DNA of 64,000 bases from DATDFB01 sp036522835. GTDB taxonomy: Bacteria; Acidobacteriota; Thermoanaerobaculia; Gp7-AA8. Positions 8,332 through 16,302 of the stretch are shown in pieces (position 1 is the first letter of the stretch; each line of letters begins with the position of its first letter). A program made the position numbers and the translations under genes. A model generated the notes under the pieces. That model was not told the DNA's origin. It saw only the letters and a list, made by a program, of their open reading frames with translations, and did no database searches. The stretch spans positions 7,534 through 71,533 of the forward strand of contig DATDFB010000057.1 of the NCBI GenBank assembly GCA_036522835.1, written 5' to 3'.

Positions 8332-8350
8332 ACCTTCGTCGTTCGCCGCG

Positions 8351-9877
8351 TCAGCGGTTCGACGAGAGCCGGATCGTTCCCTCTTCCGCGTACAGCTCGA
8401 GCCTCTCGCCGCCGCCGTTGATCTTGCCGGTGGCGTGCACCTTCGTCCTCCCGCCAACCTGCTCCTTGCGGATCTGCAGGCCGTTGAAGTCGGAGACGAT
8501 CGGGTCGGCGTCGGCATCCGCGGTGAAGACCGTGGCGTCGACCTCGGCGCCGAAGCGCGAGGTGAGGTTGAGGATCACGTTGCCGCGCGCGGTGCGGGCG
8601 GTGATGCGCTGCGTGCGCTGCGTCGGGTCGGAGGTAATGGTGATGTCGCCCGAGCGCGTGTCGGCGTCGATCGGGCCGGCAGCCTGGCGGACGATGATGT
8701 CGCCGCCGAGCGATCTGAGCGTGGTCGGACCGCCGGTGTACTGCACCTCGACGATGCCGCCGTCGGTCGTGATCGTGCCGCCGACGCGCGCGGCGCGCAC
8801 GAGGATGCGCCCCACGCCGGTGTGCGCGGTCAGCCCCGCCATGGCCTCGGTGATGCTGATCGGGCCGCCGACCGACGTGGCGTTCAGCTCCCCGTAGACC
8901 GTGCCGAGCTCGATCGCCCCCGCGCCGGTGAAGACGCGCAGCGCGCCGCGCGCTTCGCCGACCTGGATGTCGGCAACGCGCTGGGAGATCTCCATCGGCC
9001 CCTGCACGGTGGGGATCTGCACGCGCATCATCTGCGGGACCGCCGCCATCGGATCGCCGATCGTGCGCACCAGATCGCGCACCGAGCGCGCCGTCGACCC
9101 GTTCTCGCCGTTGGCCAGGATGGCCACACGGCCGAGCATCGTCCCCGTCACCAGGCGCGGCCCGCCGGGCGCGTTCACGCTGCCGTGGAAGACGCGTCCT
9201 TCCCAACGGCCGCGCAGCGGCAGCGTGGTCCAGAGGTCGCCGCGCAACGTGTCGGCAATCCAGTCGAAGTTCGAATCGAGCGGGAGATGCACCTCGATGT
9301 TGGCGTTGATGGCGTTGATCTGCGCGTGCGACACCGGCTTGGTCGTGTAGTTGTAGACGATGCGGCCGTTGGTCGAATCGACGATGGACGCGCCGGTGAC
9401 GTTGTCGAACACGATCGTGCTGCTGAAGGCCTTCACCGTCACGTTGCCCATGATGTTGGAGACGTGGACCTGGTCGGCGCTCGTGGTCAGCACGCGCACG
9501 TGCACGGTCTTCGGCACGCGCACCGTGTATTTGACGCTGCTGCTCCAGCGCGGGCTGCGCAGCGGCGGCACGACCGTCTTCACCACGCACTGGTGGGGGT
9601 TGTTGCAGTCGAAGTTGATGCTCGTGTTCTCGCGGGCCTCGTCGCGCGACTGGCGGTCGACGGCGATGATCGTCGTCACCGCGCTGATCGTCGCCTTGGC
9701 GCCGTCGACGCCGAAGATCTCGATCGTGCCGTCGGGATTGTCGATCCAGAACGTGCCGGCGATTTCGAGCGGATACGTCTTGGTGACCGGGCCCTCGACG
9801 TACACATGGTTCGCGGCGCTGAGCGGGAGCGCGAGAGTCAGGAGCGCGGCGGCGAGTAGAGGGACCTGTCTCATCAC
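8351..9877 (-). CDS. Exported DUF4097-like beta-repeat protein
   Basis: A 508-residue protein with a signal peptide (about residues 1-21, ending LSAAN) and a long mature part built of short beta strands with Gly/Asp turns and many GTI/GDI steps (GGTITTDGGIVEVQYTGG). This pattern is typical of DUF4097 family proteins, thought to fold as a beta-helix at the cell surface or in the periplasm. It is the last gene of a sigma factor / HEAT anti-sigma / DUF4097 operon and overlaps the anti-sigma gene by 4 bp (GTGA), with a second possible start at the next codon. Function in other species is poorly known; control by the linked sigma factor is likely. Confidence 0.8.
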   Translation of the reverse strand: MMRQVPLLAAALLTLALPLSAANHVYVEGPVTKTYPLEIAGTFWIDNPDGTIEIFGVDGAKATISAVTTIIAVDRQSRDEARENTSINFDCNNPHQCVVKTVVPPLRSPRWSSSVKYTVRVPKTVHVRVLTTSADQVHVSNIMGNVTVKAFSSTIVFDNVTGASIVDSTNGRIVYNYTTKPVSHAQINAINANIEVHLPLDSNFDWIADTLRGDLWTTLPLRGRWEGRVFHGSVNAPGGPRLVTGTMLGRVAILANGENGSTARSVRDLVRTIGDPMAAVPQMMRVQIPTVQGPMEISQRVADIQVGEARGALRVFTGAGAIELGTVYGELNATSVGGPISITEAMAGLTAHTGVGRILVRAARVGGTITTDGGIVEVQYTGGPTTLRSLGGDIIVRQAAGPIDADTRSGDITITSDPTQRTQRITARTARGNVILNLTSRFGAEVDATVFTADADADPIVSDFNGLQIRKEQVGGRTKVHATGKINGGGERLELYAEEGTIRLSSNR

Positions 9878-10914
9878 GGTTTGACGCTGCCGAGCGCCTC
9901 CGCCGCTTTGACTCGGACGTACATGTTCTCGTCGTCCTGCGCAGCCTTGGCGCGCAGCGTGTCGAGCGTGGCCGGGTCGGCCTGGCCGCCCTTCTTGAGC
10001 AGATTCGAGAGGGCCTCTACGGCTTTGAGGCGCACGGCGGGATTGGGATCGGTCTTCAGCGCCTGGATCAGCGCCTCCCGCGAGTCGCTCGTCGCGCCGC
10101 CCGCGGGCAGATTCGTCAGCGTCTCCACGGCCTTGATGCGCACGCCCTCGTGCGTGTCGTTGCGGAGGACGTTGGCCAGGGCGCGGGTGATCTCCGGATC
10201 GGCGTTGCCGGGCTGCGAGTACGTCGAGCGCACCCAGTCGATGGCCCGCGACTGCGACGGGGCCATGCGGTCCTCGTTCTCAAGGACGTAGCGCATCAGC
10301 CGCACCATGGTCTTGTCGGTTGGACGGCCGGTGACGGTCATGTGCGAGGTGATGTCGAACGAGACGCCGATCTGGTCGTCCGGCGCATTGAGCTGCGTGA
10401 AGCTCACGTTTTGGATGTCGGGACGCCCTTCGATCACCGGGCTGATGGAGTTGGCCGGCAGCACGCGCGATTCGGCGATGGAGAACGCGGCCGGCTGGTA
10501 CGGCGTTGCGCTCGTGATCTTCGCCTCGGTCGTCGTCTGCGTTGCCGGCTTGTCGAAAACCGTCGTCGACGACGTCGTCGTGCGATGTCCCGCCAAGTAC
10601 GACCCGCCCGCGATCACGACGACCGCGGCGGCCTGCGCAAGCCAGCGGAACGCTGGCCGGCGACGAAACGGGACGACGTCCGCCGATTCGACGGGAGGGT
10701 TCACGCGGTTGAGGAACTCCTGCTTCATGCGCGGCGGGACTTCGAGCTCGGGCAGTTGCTCGAGGAAGCTCCACGTCTCGCGGTAGCCCGTCCACTCCTC
10801 GCCGCACGCCGCGCACTGCTCGATGTGCTGGTGCGTGGTCTCTCGCCGCACCGGGTCGAGCGACTCGGTCAAGAGCAGCGGCATCTGTTCGCGCATCAGA
10901 GTGCAGTCAGACAT
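9874..10914 (-). CDS. Anti-sigma factor with zinc-finger domain and periplasmic HEAT repeats
   Basis: A 346-residue membrane protein. The N-terminal zinc-binding anti-sigma domain has the H30-X3-C34-X2-C37 motif. One membrane segment lies at about 91-108 (LAQAAAVVVIAGGSYLAG), then a Thr-rich spacer, and about three HEAT-type repeats from residue 240 to the end (HEGVRIKAVETLTNLP, NPAVRLKAVEALSNLL, YVRVKAAEALGSV). The zinc domain should hold the sigma factor encoded just upstream; the outer HEAT repeats probably bind a signal protein. It overlaps the sigma gene by 19 bp. Confidence 0.88.
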   Translation of the reverse strand: MSDCTLMREQMPLLLTESLDPVRRETTHQHIEQCAACGEEWTGYRETWSFLEQLPELEVPPRMKQEFLNRVNPPVESADVVPFRRRPAFRWLAQAAAVVVIAGGSYLAGHRTTTSSTTVFDKPATQTTTEAKITSATPYQPAAFSIAESRVLPANSISPVIEGRPDIQNVSFTQLNAPDDQIGVSFDITSHMTVTGRPTDKTMVRLMRYVLENEDRMAPSQSRAIDWVRSTYSQPGNADPEITRALANVLRNDTHEGVRIKAVETLTNLPAGGATSDSREALIQALKTDPNPAVRLKAVEALSNLLKKGGQADPATLDTLRAKAAQDDENMYVRVKAAEALGSVKP

Positions 10915-11474
10915 CGTTCACCTCCGCTCGCCTCGCCGGTGAGCGCTTTCTTCAACACTTCCATGGCCCGGAACACGCGCGTCTTCACCGCCCCCTCCGA
11001 GCATCCTGCGATCTGCGCGATCTCCGCGTACGACAGCCCCTGGTAGCGCGAGAGCAGGATGGCTTCGCGCTGGTCCGGAGTCAGGAACTGCAGCGCTTTC
11101 TGGATCCTCAGTTGGTTCTCGCGCTGCTCGAGCCGGTGATGGGGCGACTCGGACTGGCTGGCCGGCAGCGTCACCAGAGCATCGTCCGAGTCCTTCGGCT
11201 TGTTGTCCCCTTTGCGCAGGTAGTCGCGGCACCAATTGGCCGCGATGGAAAAGAGCCAGGTGGAGAGCTTTGCCTCTCCATTGAACTGGTTGGCGTGCTT
11301 GAGCATCTTGACAAAGACTTCCTGGGTCGCGTCTTCCGCTGCCTCGCTGTTCCGGAGGAAGCGGTAGGTGAAGTTGTAAATCCGGCCTGAATAACGGTCG
11401 TAGATCTCCGAGGCGGGGGAGAAGTCGCCCGCCTGAACGATGCGCATGAGCTCCTGATCGCTCAGGGACTTCAT
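10896..11474 (-). CDS. ECF RNA polymerase sigma factor
   Basis: A sigma-70 family group 4 factor of 192 residues if started at ATG 11474 (MKSLSDQELMRIV). Region 2 carries the typical FRNSEAAEDATQEVFVKML stretch and region 4 ends with the helix-turn-helix LSYAEIAQIAGCSEGAVKTR. The open frame extends to 11567, but that would enter the neighbouring gene; ATG 11507 is a second option. A purine-rich stretch (gagggag) sits just before 11474. It is coupled to a zinc-finger anti-sigma factor and a DUF4097 protein, so it probably controls cell-envelope functions. Confidence 0.88.
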   Translation of the reverse strand: MKSLSDQELMRIVQAGDFSPASEIYDRYSGRIYNFTYRFLRNSEAAEDATQEVFVKMLKHANQFNGEAKLSTWLFSIAANWCRDYLRKGDNKPKDSDDALVTLPASQSESPHHRLEQRENQLRIQKALQFLTPDQREAILLSRYQGLSYAEIAQIAGCSEGAVKTRVFRAMEVLKKALTGEASGGERCLTAL

Positions 11475-11517
11475 CTCCCTCGGTTCTCTCTGCTTCGACG
11501 CGGACATGTCGGAAAGG

Positions 11518-12681
11518 TTACGGGCCGGCTGTTTGGAGTTGCGCAACAGCCGCCGGAGCGCCTTCATTGCGCTCGACCGAGGCGATCACCAGGGCGAAGA
11601 GGTCGAGCATGGCCAGAAAGACCTCGGTGTCGCCGAAGTTGAACTCGAACATCCCCGCGACGACGAGCCCGACCGTAATGGCCACGCCGAGCTCGGCATA
11701 TTTCGAGCCCCAGCCTCGGGCGCATTCCCTCAGAAAGAGCGCGATCAACACGACGTACGCGGCGAGCCCGAGAATGCCGCGCTCGGCCCAGAGCTGCACG
11801 AGGTTGTTGTGCAGGTGCGGGATGCGGAAGCGCGGCGCGTCGGGCTTGCGGTAGAGCGGATAGACCTCTTTCATGTTGCCCGGGCCGACGCCGAGGACCG
11901 GAACGTCTTTGATGATCTCCACGCCGCCTTCGAACATGCGGATCCGGTCGAAGTTCGACGACTGCTTCGTGTCGAAGGCCGACAGGACCCGGGCGAAGTA
12001 CGGCAGGGGGAGGAAAGTGATGACGAGGATGCCGGCCGGCACGGCCCAGGCAAGAAGGCGCGGCCGCTTCAGCGTGGCGAGCACGACGACGGCGACGAGC
12101 CAGCCGAGCCAGGCGCTGCGGGTGAAGGTCATGAGCAGCGTGAGCGTGGTCAGGATCGTGCCGCCCAGGAGCCAGAGGTTGCGGCGGTCGTGAATCCAGA
12201 GGACGAGGAAGATCAGCGCCACCGGCAGCATCAGCCCCGAATAGGTCATCACGTGCGCGGCCGGGCCGGTGATGCGGTGCTCGAGATCGCGCTGGTGCAG
12301 TGCGAAATACTGCACAAAGCCGTAAAGCGAGGAGAAGACGCCGAAGGCGAGGAAGGTCTTCAGGGCCATCTCTTTGGTCCTCGGCACGTTCCTGAACAGG
12401 ATGAGCGCGGCGGGAAAGAGCAGGCACTTCAACCACAGCGCGCTCTCGCCGAAGGCATGCTTCGACGCGCCGTTGGCGATGGAGGAGACCGAGGAGTCGA
12501 GCGCGTAGACGAAGAGCGGGAAGTAGAGGACGTGGAAGGAGGGTTTGATCTCGCCTTTCCAGATCAGCCAGGCGAGCGTGCCGATCATCAGAACGACGCC
12601 GAGCTCCGAGGAGGCGATCCAGCCGGCGCAGAAGATGTGGGCGAGGTAGAAGAAAGTCGCGAGTGCAACGCCGCGGGACAT
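11518..12681 (-). CDS. O-antigen ligase/polymerase-like membrane protein
   Basis: A 387-residue integral membrane protein with about ten hydrophobic segments and a large loop between about residues 225 and 310 holding GVGPGNMKEVYPLY and HLHNNLVQLWAERGILG. That loop pattern is characteristic of the Wzy/O-antigen ligase family, which joins sugar chains to lipid A core or extends polysaccharides. No other polysaccharide genes are linked apart from a glycosyltransferase 0.4 kb away on the other strand, so its substrate cannot be named. A family A repeat lies 20 nt upstream of the start. Confidence 0.82.
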   Translation of the reverse strand: MSRGVALATFFYLAHIFCAGWIASSELGVVLMIGTLAWLIWKGEIKPSFHVLYFPLFVYALDSSVSSIANGASKHAFGESALWLKCLLFPAALILFRNVPRTKEMALKTFLAFGVFSSLYGFVQYFALHQRDLEHRITGPAAHVMTYSGLMLPVALIFLVLWIHDRRNLWLLGGTILTTLTLLMTFTRSAWLGWLVAVVVLATLKRPRLLAWAVPAGILVITFLPLPYFARVLSAFDTKQSSNFDRIRMFEGGVEIIKDVPVLGVGPGNMKEVYPLYRKPDAPRFRIPHLHNNLVQLWAERGILGLAAYVVLIALFLRECARGWGSKYAELGVAITVGLVVAGMFEFNFGDTEVFLAMLDLFALVIASVERNEGAPAAVAQLQTAGP

Positions 12682-12700
12682 GGCGCGTTACGCCCGCATA

Positions 12701-12801
12701 CCACGGAAACTTAGAACGCAGAATGCGAATGCAGAATGAAGAAAGCTTCGCCGGCGATTTCTCAATTCTGCATTCGCATTCTGCGTTCTGAATTTCCGTG
12801 G
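12701..12801. repeat. Family A palindromic repeat
   Basis: Arms of about 40 nt (ccacggaaacttagaacgca at one end, mirrored by ctgcgttctgaatttccgtg at the other) enclose a short GC-rich loop. It fills the gap between the O-antigen ligase-like gene and the Trm112-like gene. Its arms match those at 16185-16297 almost base for base, whereas the loops differ. Confidence 0.9.
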
Positions 12802-12818
12802 GCCGAAAGCAGGCGAGC

Positions 12819-13058
12819 TCACATCTCCTCGAATGCCTCGTCCACCAGCATCACCGGGATGTCACTGACGATCGGGTAGATCCGGTGGCACTTGACGCAC
12901 TGCAGGCCCTGCTCGACGACGGGCTCCTCGCCGCGGAACTTCTCCCGGAACTTGTCGCGCACGGCCGCGCTCCGCTCCGCCGACAGCGGCACCATGCGCA
13001 CCTCTTCCTTGCACAGCGGGCAGGCGAGGATCTCGAGCAGTTCCGTGTCGATGGCCAT
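12819..13058 (-). CDS. Trm112/UPF0434-like zinc-binding protein
   Basis: A 79-residue protein (MAIDTELLEILACPLCKEEV at the start) with CPLC and CVKC pairs forming a zinc-binding fold, and the ending YPIVSDIPVML typical of Trm112-like proteins. Members of this family are small partners of methyltransferases or stand-alone proteins of unknown role. The start at 13058 is chosen over one seven codons upstream because it matches the family start and lies 11 nt after a TACACT box. It is divergent from a glycosyltransferase; their -10 boxes overlap. Confidence 0.88.
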   Translation of the reverse strand: MAIDTELLEILACPLCKEEVRMVPLSAERSAAVRDKFREKFRGEEPVVEQGLQCVKCHRIYPIVSDIPVMLVDEAFEEM

Positions 13059-13069
13059 GGGCGGCGCGA

Positions 13070-13079
13070 AGTGTAGCAT
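13070..13079. promoter_or_regulatory. Overlapping divergent -10 boxes
   Basis: The 10 bp AGTGTAGCAT read as TACACT on the minus strand (11 nt before the Trm112-like start) and as TAGCAT on the plus strand (10 nt before the glycosyltransferase start). Neither gene has a Shine-Dalgarno site. Inferred, not proven. Confidence 0.45.
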
Positions 13080-13089
13080 TCGCGGCGCA

Positions 13090-14148
13090 ATGCGAGTCCT
13101 GCACCTCGCCGCCGGAAACCGCTGGACCGGAGCCGCCGCGCCGGCGTTCGCCGAGGTGGCGGCGCTGCGCGAGGCGGGAGTCGATGCGCACTACGCCTAC
13201 GTCGGCGGCTACAAGCTCGAGCAGAAGCTCGCCCACGTCGGCTTCGCCCACCCCGCGATCGCCAAGGCGCAGAATCCGCTGTCGTTCCTGCGCACAGCCA
13301 CGAGGCTCGAGCACCTCATCGACCACCACGGCTTCGACGTCGTGCACGCGCACCTCACCTACGATCACGTGCTGGCGCGGTTCATCGCCAAGCGGGAGAA
13401 GGTGCGGATCGTGCGGACGTTCCACTCCCGGCGGGTGATCCGCGGCGACGTCTTCACGCGGGCGCTCGTCCGGCGCACCGACGCGATTTGCGTGATCAAC
13501 GACGCGCTCGCCGAGGCGGCGCCGATCCGCGGCCGTTTCGCGCTCTACACACCGCCGCCGCTCGACACGCGGCAATTCACGCCCGAGGGGCCGGACTTGC
13601 GCGGGGCCTACGGCGTCGAGGGCGATGCGCTGCTCCTCGTCGCCATCGGCAAGCTCGATCCCGCGCGCGGCTTCGAGGACGTGCTGCGGACGTACGCACT
13701 GGTACGGCAGGCCATCGCCACGGCGCGGCTGATGATCATCGGCCACGGCCCGCACCGCCCGGCGCTCGAAGCGCTGGCGAGCTCGCTGCAAATCGAGCCG
13801 ATCTGGGCCGGTTATCACGAGGACGATCTCGCCGAGCACTACCGCGCCGCCGACGTGCTGCTCTTCACCGCGCGCGGCTCCGACGAGGGCCACCGCGCCG
13901 TGATCGAGGCGATGGGCTGCGGCGTCGTGCCGGCGACGTATCGCCTCGACGGCATGCCCGCGATCCTCGGCGAGCTCGGCGCGGAGTCGCTGGCGGCGTC
14001 GCCGGCGCCGCAGGCGCTGGCCGAGCGCGTGATCGCCATCGCCCAAGGCGATCTCGCCGCATCGCGCCGCGCGGCGTTCGCACGGTCGGCGGAGTTTTCG
14101 TACGGGAAGGCCGCGGAGCGGCTGATGAAGCTGTACGAGTCGCTCTAA
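13090..14148 (+). CDS. Family 1/4-type glycosyltransferase
   Basis: A 352-residue GT-B fold transferase. The N-terminal domain carries a GAAAP stretch near residue 15 and FDVVHAHLTYDH, and the C-terminal nucleotide-sugar domain has ADVLLFTARGSDEGHRAVIEAMGCG, the E-X7-E-like signature of GT4 enzymes. It probably adds a sugar to a cell-surface glycan or lipid in the cytosol. The start at 13090 opens with the family's usual MRVLHLAAG strand; a longer frame begins inside the divergent gene and is rejected. It overlaps the convergent kynurenine formamidase by 4 bp. Confidence 0.85.
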   Translation: MRVLHLAAGNRWTGAAAPAFAEVAALREAGVDAHYAYVGGYKLEQKLAHVGFAHPAIAKAQNPLSFLRTATRLEHLIDHHGFDVVHAHLTYDHVLARFIAKREKVRIVRTFHSRRVIRGDVFTRALVRRTDAICVINDALAEAAPIRGRFALYTPPPLDTRQFTPEGPDLRGAYGVEGDALLLVAIGKLDPARGFEDVLRTYALVRQAIATARLMIIGHGPHRPALEALASSLQIEPIWAGYHEDDLAEHYRAADVLLFTARGSDEGHRAVIEAMGCGVVPATYRLDGMPAILGELGAESLAASPAPQALAERVIAIAQGDLAASRRAAFARSAEFSYGKAAERLMKLYESL

Positions 14149-14768
14149 ATCGTTCGCAGCAGCGCCCGCACCGGACTGGCATCCCCACCCCGAATCCGCA
14201 GCGGCGCCGCGATCAGCTCGTACGCCCCCTCGGCCACGCCGTCGAGCACGAGCCCCTCGAGGTTGGCCATGTCGTGCTCCGCGAGCGCCTGGTGCGACTC
14301 CAGCGCCTTCGACTCGAACGGATCGACCGACGGCGTGTCGATGCCGACGAGGATCACGCCATGCTGGTGCAGCACGTCGATCACCGCGGGCGAGAGGCTG
14401 GCGAAATCGTCGTTCCAGTTGCGCGGATCGGGAAACGTGCCGGTGCGAAACAGCACGCGCGGCGCGGTGATGGCCTTGCCGGCGATGTGCATCGGGCGGA
14501 TGCGGTCGCCGCGCTCGACGTTGACGTGCACGACGATGCACTGGCCGATGTAGTAATCGAGCGAGCGCGAGGCGATGTCGGCGCCGCCGGCGGCGTAATG
14601 GCTCGGCGCGTCGGCGTGCGCGCCGGCGTGGAGCGTGGTGCGGACGTCGGAGAGCGTCAGGTGCGCGCCGGCGTCGATGTCGAGGCTGACGTTGCGCGCG
14701 AACGGCGTGTCCCCGGGCCAGACTGCGACGCCCGCGTCGAGCACGGGCGAGATGTCGATGAGCGTCAT
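14145..14768 (-). CDS. kynB: Kynurenine formamidase (cyclase family)
   Basis: A 207-residue metal-dependent amidase expected to hydrolyse N-formylkynurenine to kynurenine. The N-terminal DISPVLDAGVAVWPGDTPF is typical of KynB, and the metal site is visible as H47, H51, D53 and H57 (HAGAHADAPSH). Length matches bacterial KynB. It lies downstream of a LigB-RidA fusion whose second half resembles 2-aminomuconate deaminase, a later step of kynurenine breakdown, which supports the assignment. The gap to that gene is almost wholly a family D repeat. The broader 'cyclase family' label is the alternative. Confidence 0.85.
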   Translation of the reverse strand: MTLIDISPVLDAGVAVWPGDTPFARNVSLDIDAGAHLTLSDVRTTLHAGAHADAPSHYAAGGADIASRSLDYYIGQCIVVHVNVERGDRIRPMHIAGKAITAPRVLFRTGTFPDPRNWNDDFASLSPAVIDVLHQHGVILVGIDTPSVDPFESKALESHQALAEHDMANLEGLVLDGVAEGAYELIAAPLRIRGGDASPVRALLRTI

Positions 14769-14772
14769 ATGA

Positions 14773-14851
14773 GTGTCATTCCGAGCCGCGAAGACGGCGA
14801 AGAATCCCGTGCCTGCCGGCAGGGGGTCCCTCGCTCCGCTCGGGATGACAC
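14773..14851. repeat. Family D palindromic repeat (GTGTCATTCCGAG / CGGGATGACAC)
   Basis: A 79-bp imperfect palindrome bounded by gtgtcat and atgacac, five bases from the stop of one gene and four from the start of kynB. Relatives lie inside the sulfatase gene (34127-34155) and inside hemC (41481-41585). Confidence 0.85.
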
Positions 14852-14856
14852 GGCGG

Positions 14857-16182
14857 TCATGCCGAGGCGATCACTTTCAACTCGACGAGGATCGGCGTCG
14901 GCAGGGAATCGACGCCGACCGTCGTCCGCGTCGGCTGGATCTTTCCGAGCGTCTCCGCGTAGACGCGGTTGAAGCGCTCGAAGTCGCGCTTCATGTCGGT
15001 GAGGTAGACGGTGACGTCGAGAACTTTGTCGAGCGAGCTGCCGGCCTCCTCGAGGATCGCCCTGACGTTCGCGATCGTCGCGCGCGTCTGCGTCTCGATG
15101 TCGGGCGCCGGCACCTCTCCCGTCCCCGGTTTGCGCGGGCCGACGCCGGAGAGGAAGAGGAGGTTGCCGACGCGGCGCGCGTGCGGGTATGGGCCGACCG
15201 GCGGCGGCGCCTTCGGCGTGACGAGCACCTCAGGCGTCTCTTCGCCGGGCGGCGGCGCGGCTGCGGCGAGAACGTTGTGCGTCTCCAGTCCCGTGCCGCT
15301 CGACTGCGCGAAGGTGATCGGCGCCCCTTCGTCGAACTCCTTCTCCCACTCGATCTCTTTCTGCGGGTTCGGCGTCAGCTCGACGATGGCGTTGCCGGTG
15401 CCCCACACCGGCTGGTAGTCCCACACCTTGCCGTCGTAGCGGTTGTGCTCTCCCATCAGCGCGGCCAGCCACCAGATGGCCTTGAAGCCCATGTCGGCGT
15501 TCGCTTCGCGGGCGAAGTCGCGCGCGACCTGGGCCACGTCCTCGAGCCGCCCCTCGCCGAGCATCTCCAGGATCTTGCGGTTCCACTCGTCGTCCTTCGC
15601 CGAGGAGACGCGGTCGTGGGCCGGGTCGATGTCGCCGACTTCGTAGCGGTTGGAGAGGTTCGTGACGACGACGACGACGGTTTTCTTGCCGTAGTGGTCG
15701 ATGGCCGCGCGGCCGGCCATGCCGAGGGCGCGCGTCTCCTCGCGCTCCGCGTAGATGTTGCAGGACACGACGGAGGCGGGGACGGCGTTGTCCGGATTGA
15801 GGAGCTTCAGCGCCACGACGGTGCCGGTGTCGATCGGAAAGCCGTGATAGCTCACCTCCGCCGCCTGCATGCCGTTCTGTTTGCAGATCGCGCAGTAGAG
15901 TTTTCCGAATTCCGGATCGACGCGGAACTCGTAGGGGATCTCGCCGAACTGGTACCAGTTCTGATCGACGAGGATCCACTTCGGCGCGGGGTCGGTCTGG
16001 AAGAGGTGGCCGATGACGGAGAACCACTGCGTGGAGTAGACGAGGATCAGCTCCGCGCCCGACGCGGCGATCTCGCGGCCGACGGCCTCGTAGCTCGCAC
16101 GCAGCGACGCCCAGCCGGGGCTCTTCTCCGGCGCGAGCAGGACGTGGGGTTGGCCGGGGACGAGATAAGCCTTCTGGATCAT
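14857..16182 (-). CDS. Fusion of LigB-type extradiol dioxygenase domain and RidA/2-aminomuconate deaminase domain
   Basis: A 441-residue two-part protein. Residues about 1-275 resemble the LigB superfamily, with H13, H59 and E245 in positions that could bind iron as in 2-aminophenol 1,6-dioxygenase; WDYQPVWGTGNAIVEL is the usual family end. Residues about 320-441 are a RidA/YjgF domain with the conserved Arg (PTRTTVG, R419) and Glu (LVELKVIAS, E434). AmnD, the 2-aminomuconate deaminase, is of this family. Ring cleavage followed by deamination of the imine/enamine product is the inferred logic, with kynB downstream suggesting a tryptophan or aminophenol route. The LigB half could instead be a non-catalytic alpha-type subunit. 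ATG 16182 is preferred over GTG 16188. Confidence 0.75.
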   Translation of the reverse strand: MIQKAYLVPGQPHVLLAPEKSPGWASLRASYEAVGREIAASGAELILVYSTQWFSVIGHLFQTDPAPKWILVDQNWYQFGEIPYEFRVDPEFGKLYCAICKQNGMQAAEVSYHGFPIDTGTVVALKLLNPDNAVPASVVSCNIYAEREETRALGMAGRAAIDHYGKKTVVVVVTNLSNRYEVGDIDPAHDRVSSAKDDEWNRKILEMLGEGRLEDVAQVARDFAREANADMGFKAIWWLAALMGEHNRYDGKVWDYQPVWGTGNAIVELTPNPQKEIEWEKEFDEGAPITFAQSSGTGLETHNVLAAAAPPPGEETPEVLVTPKAPPPVGPYPHARRVGNLLFLSGVGPRKPGTGEVPAPDIETQTRATIANVRAILEEAGSSLDKVLDVTVYLTDMKRDFERFNRVYAETLGKIQPTRTTVGVDSLPTPILVELKVIASA

Positions 16183-16184
16183 GG

Positions 16185-16297
16185 CCACGGAAAATTAGAA
16201 CGCAGAATGCGAATGCAGAATGAAGAAAACGGAGTCCGTTGGCCAAGGCGCTCCGGTTTTCTCAATTCTGCATTCGCATTCTGCGTTCTGAATTTCC
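16185..16297. repeat. Family A palindromic repeat
   Basis: Same arms as 12701-12801 in the same orientation, with a different loop (about 28 nt, GC-rich). It fills the gap between the aldolase and the LigB-RidA fusion and ends two bases from the fusion's ATG. Confidence 0.9.
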
Positions 16298-16302
16298 TTG
16301 AT

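Noticed and set aside
6217..8517. A 766-codon minus-strand frame opposite the TPR protein at 6433-8301
   Set aside because: The plus-strand gene has a zinc ribbon and TPR motifs; the antisense frame is a compositional shadow.
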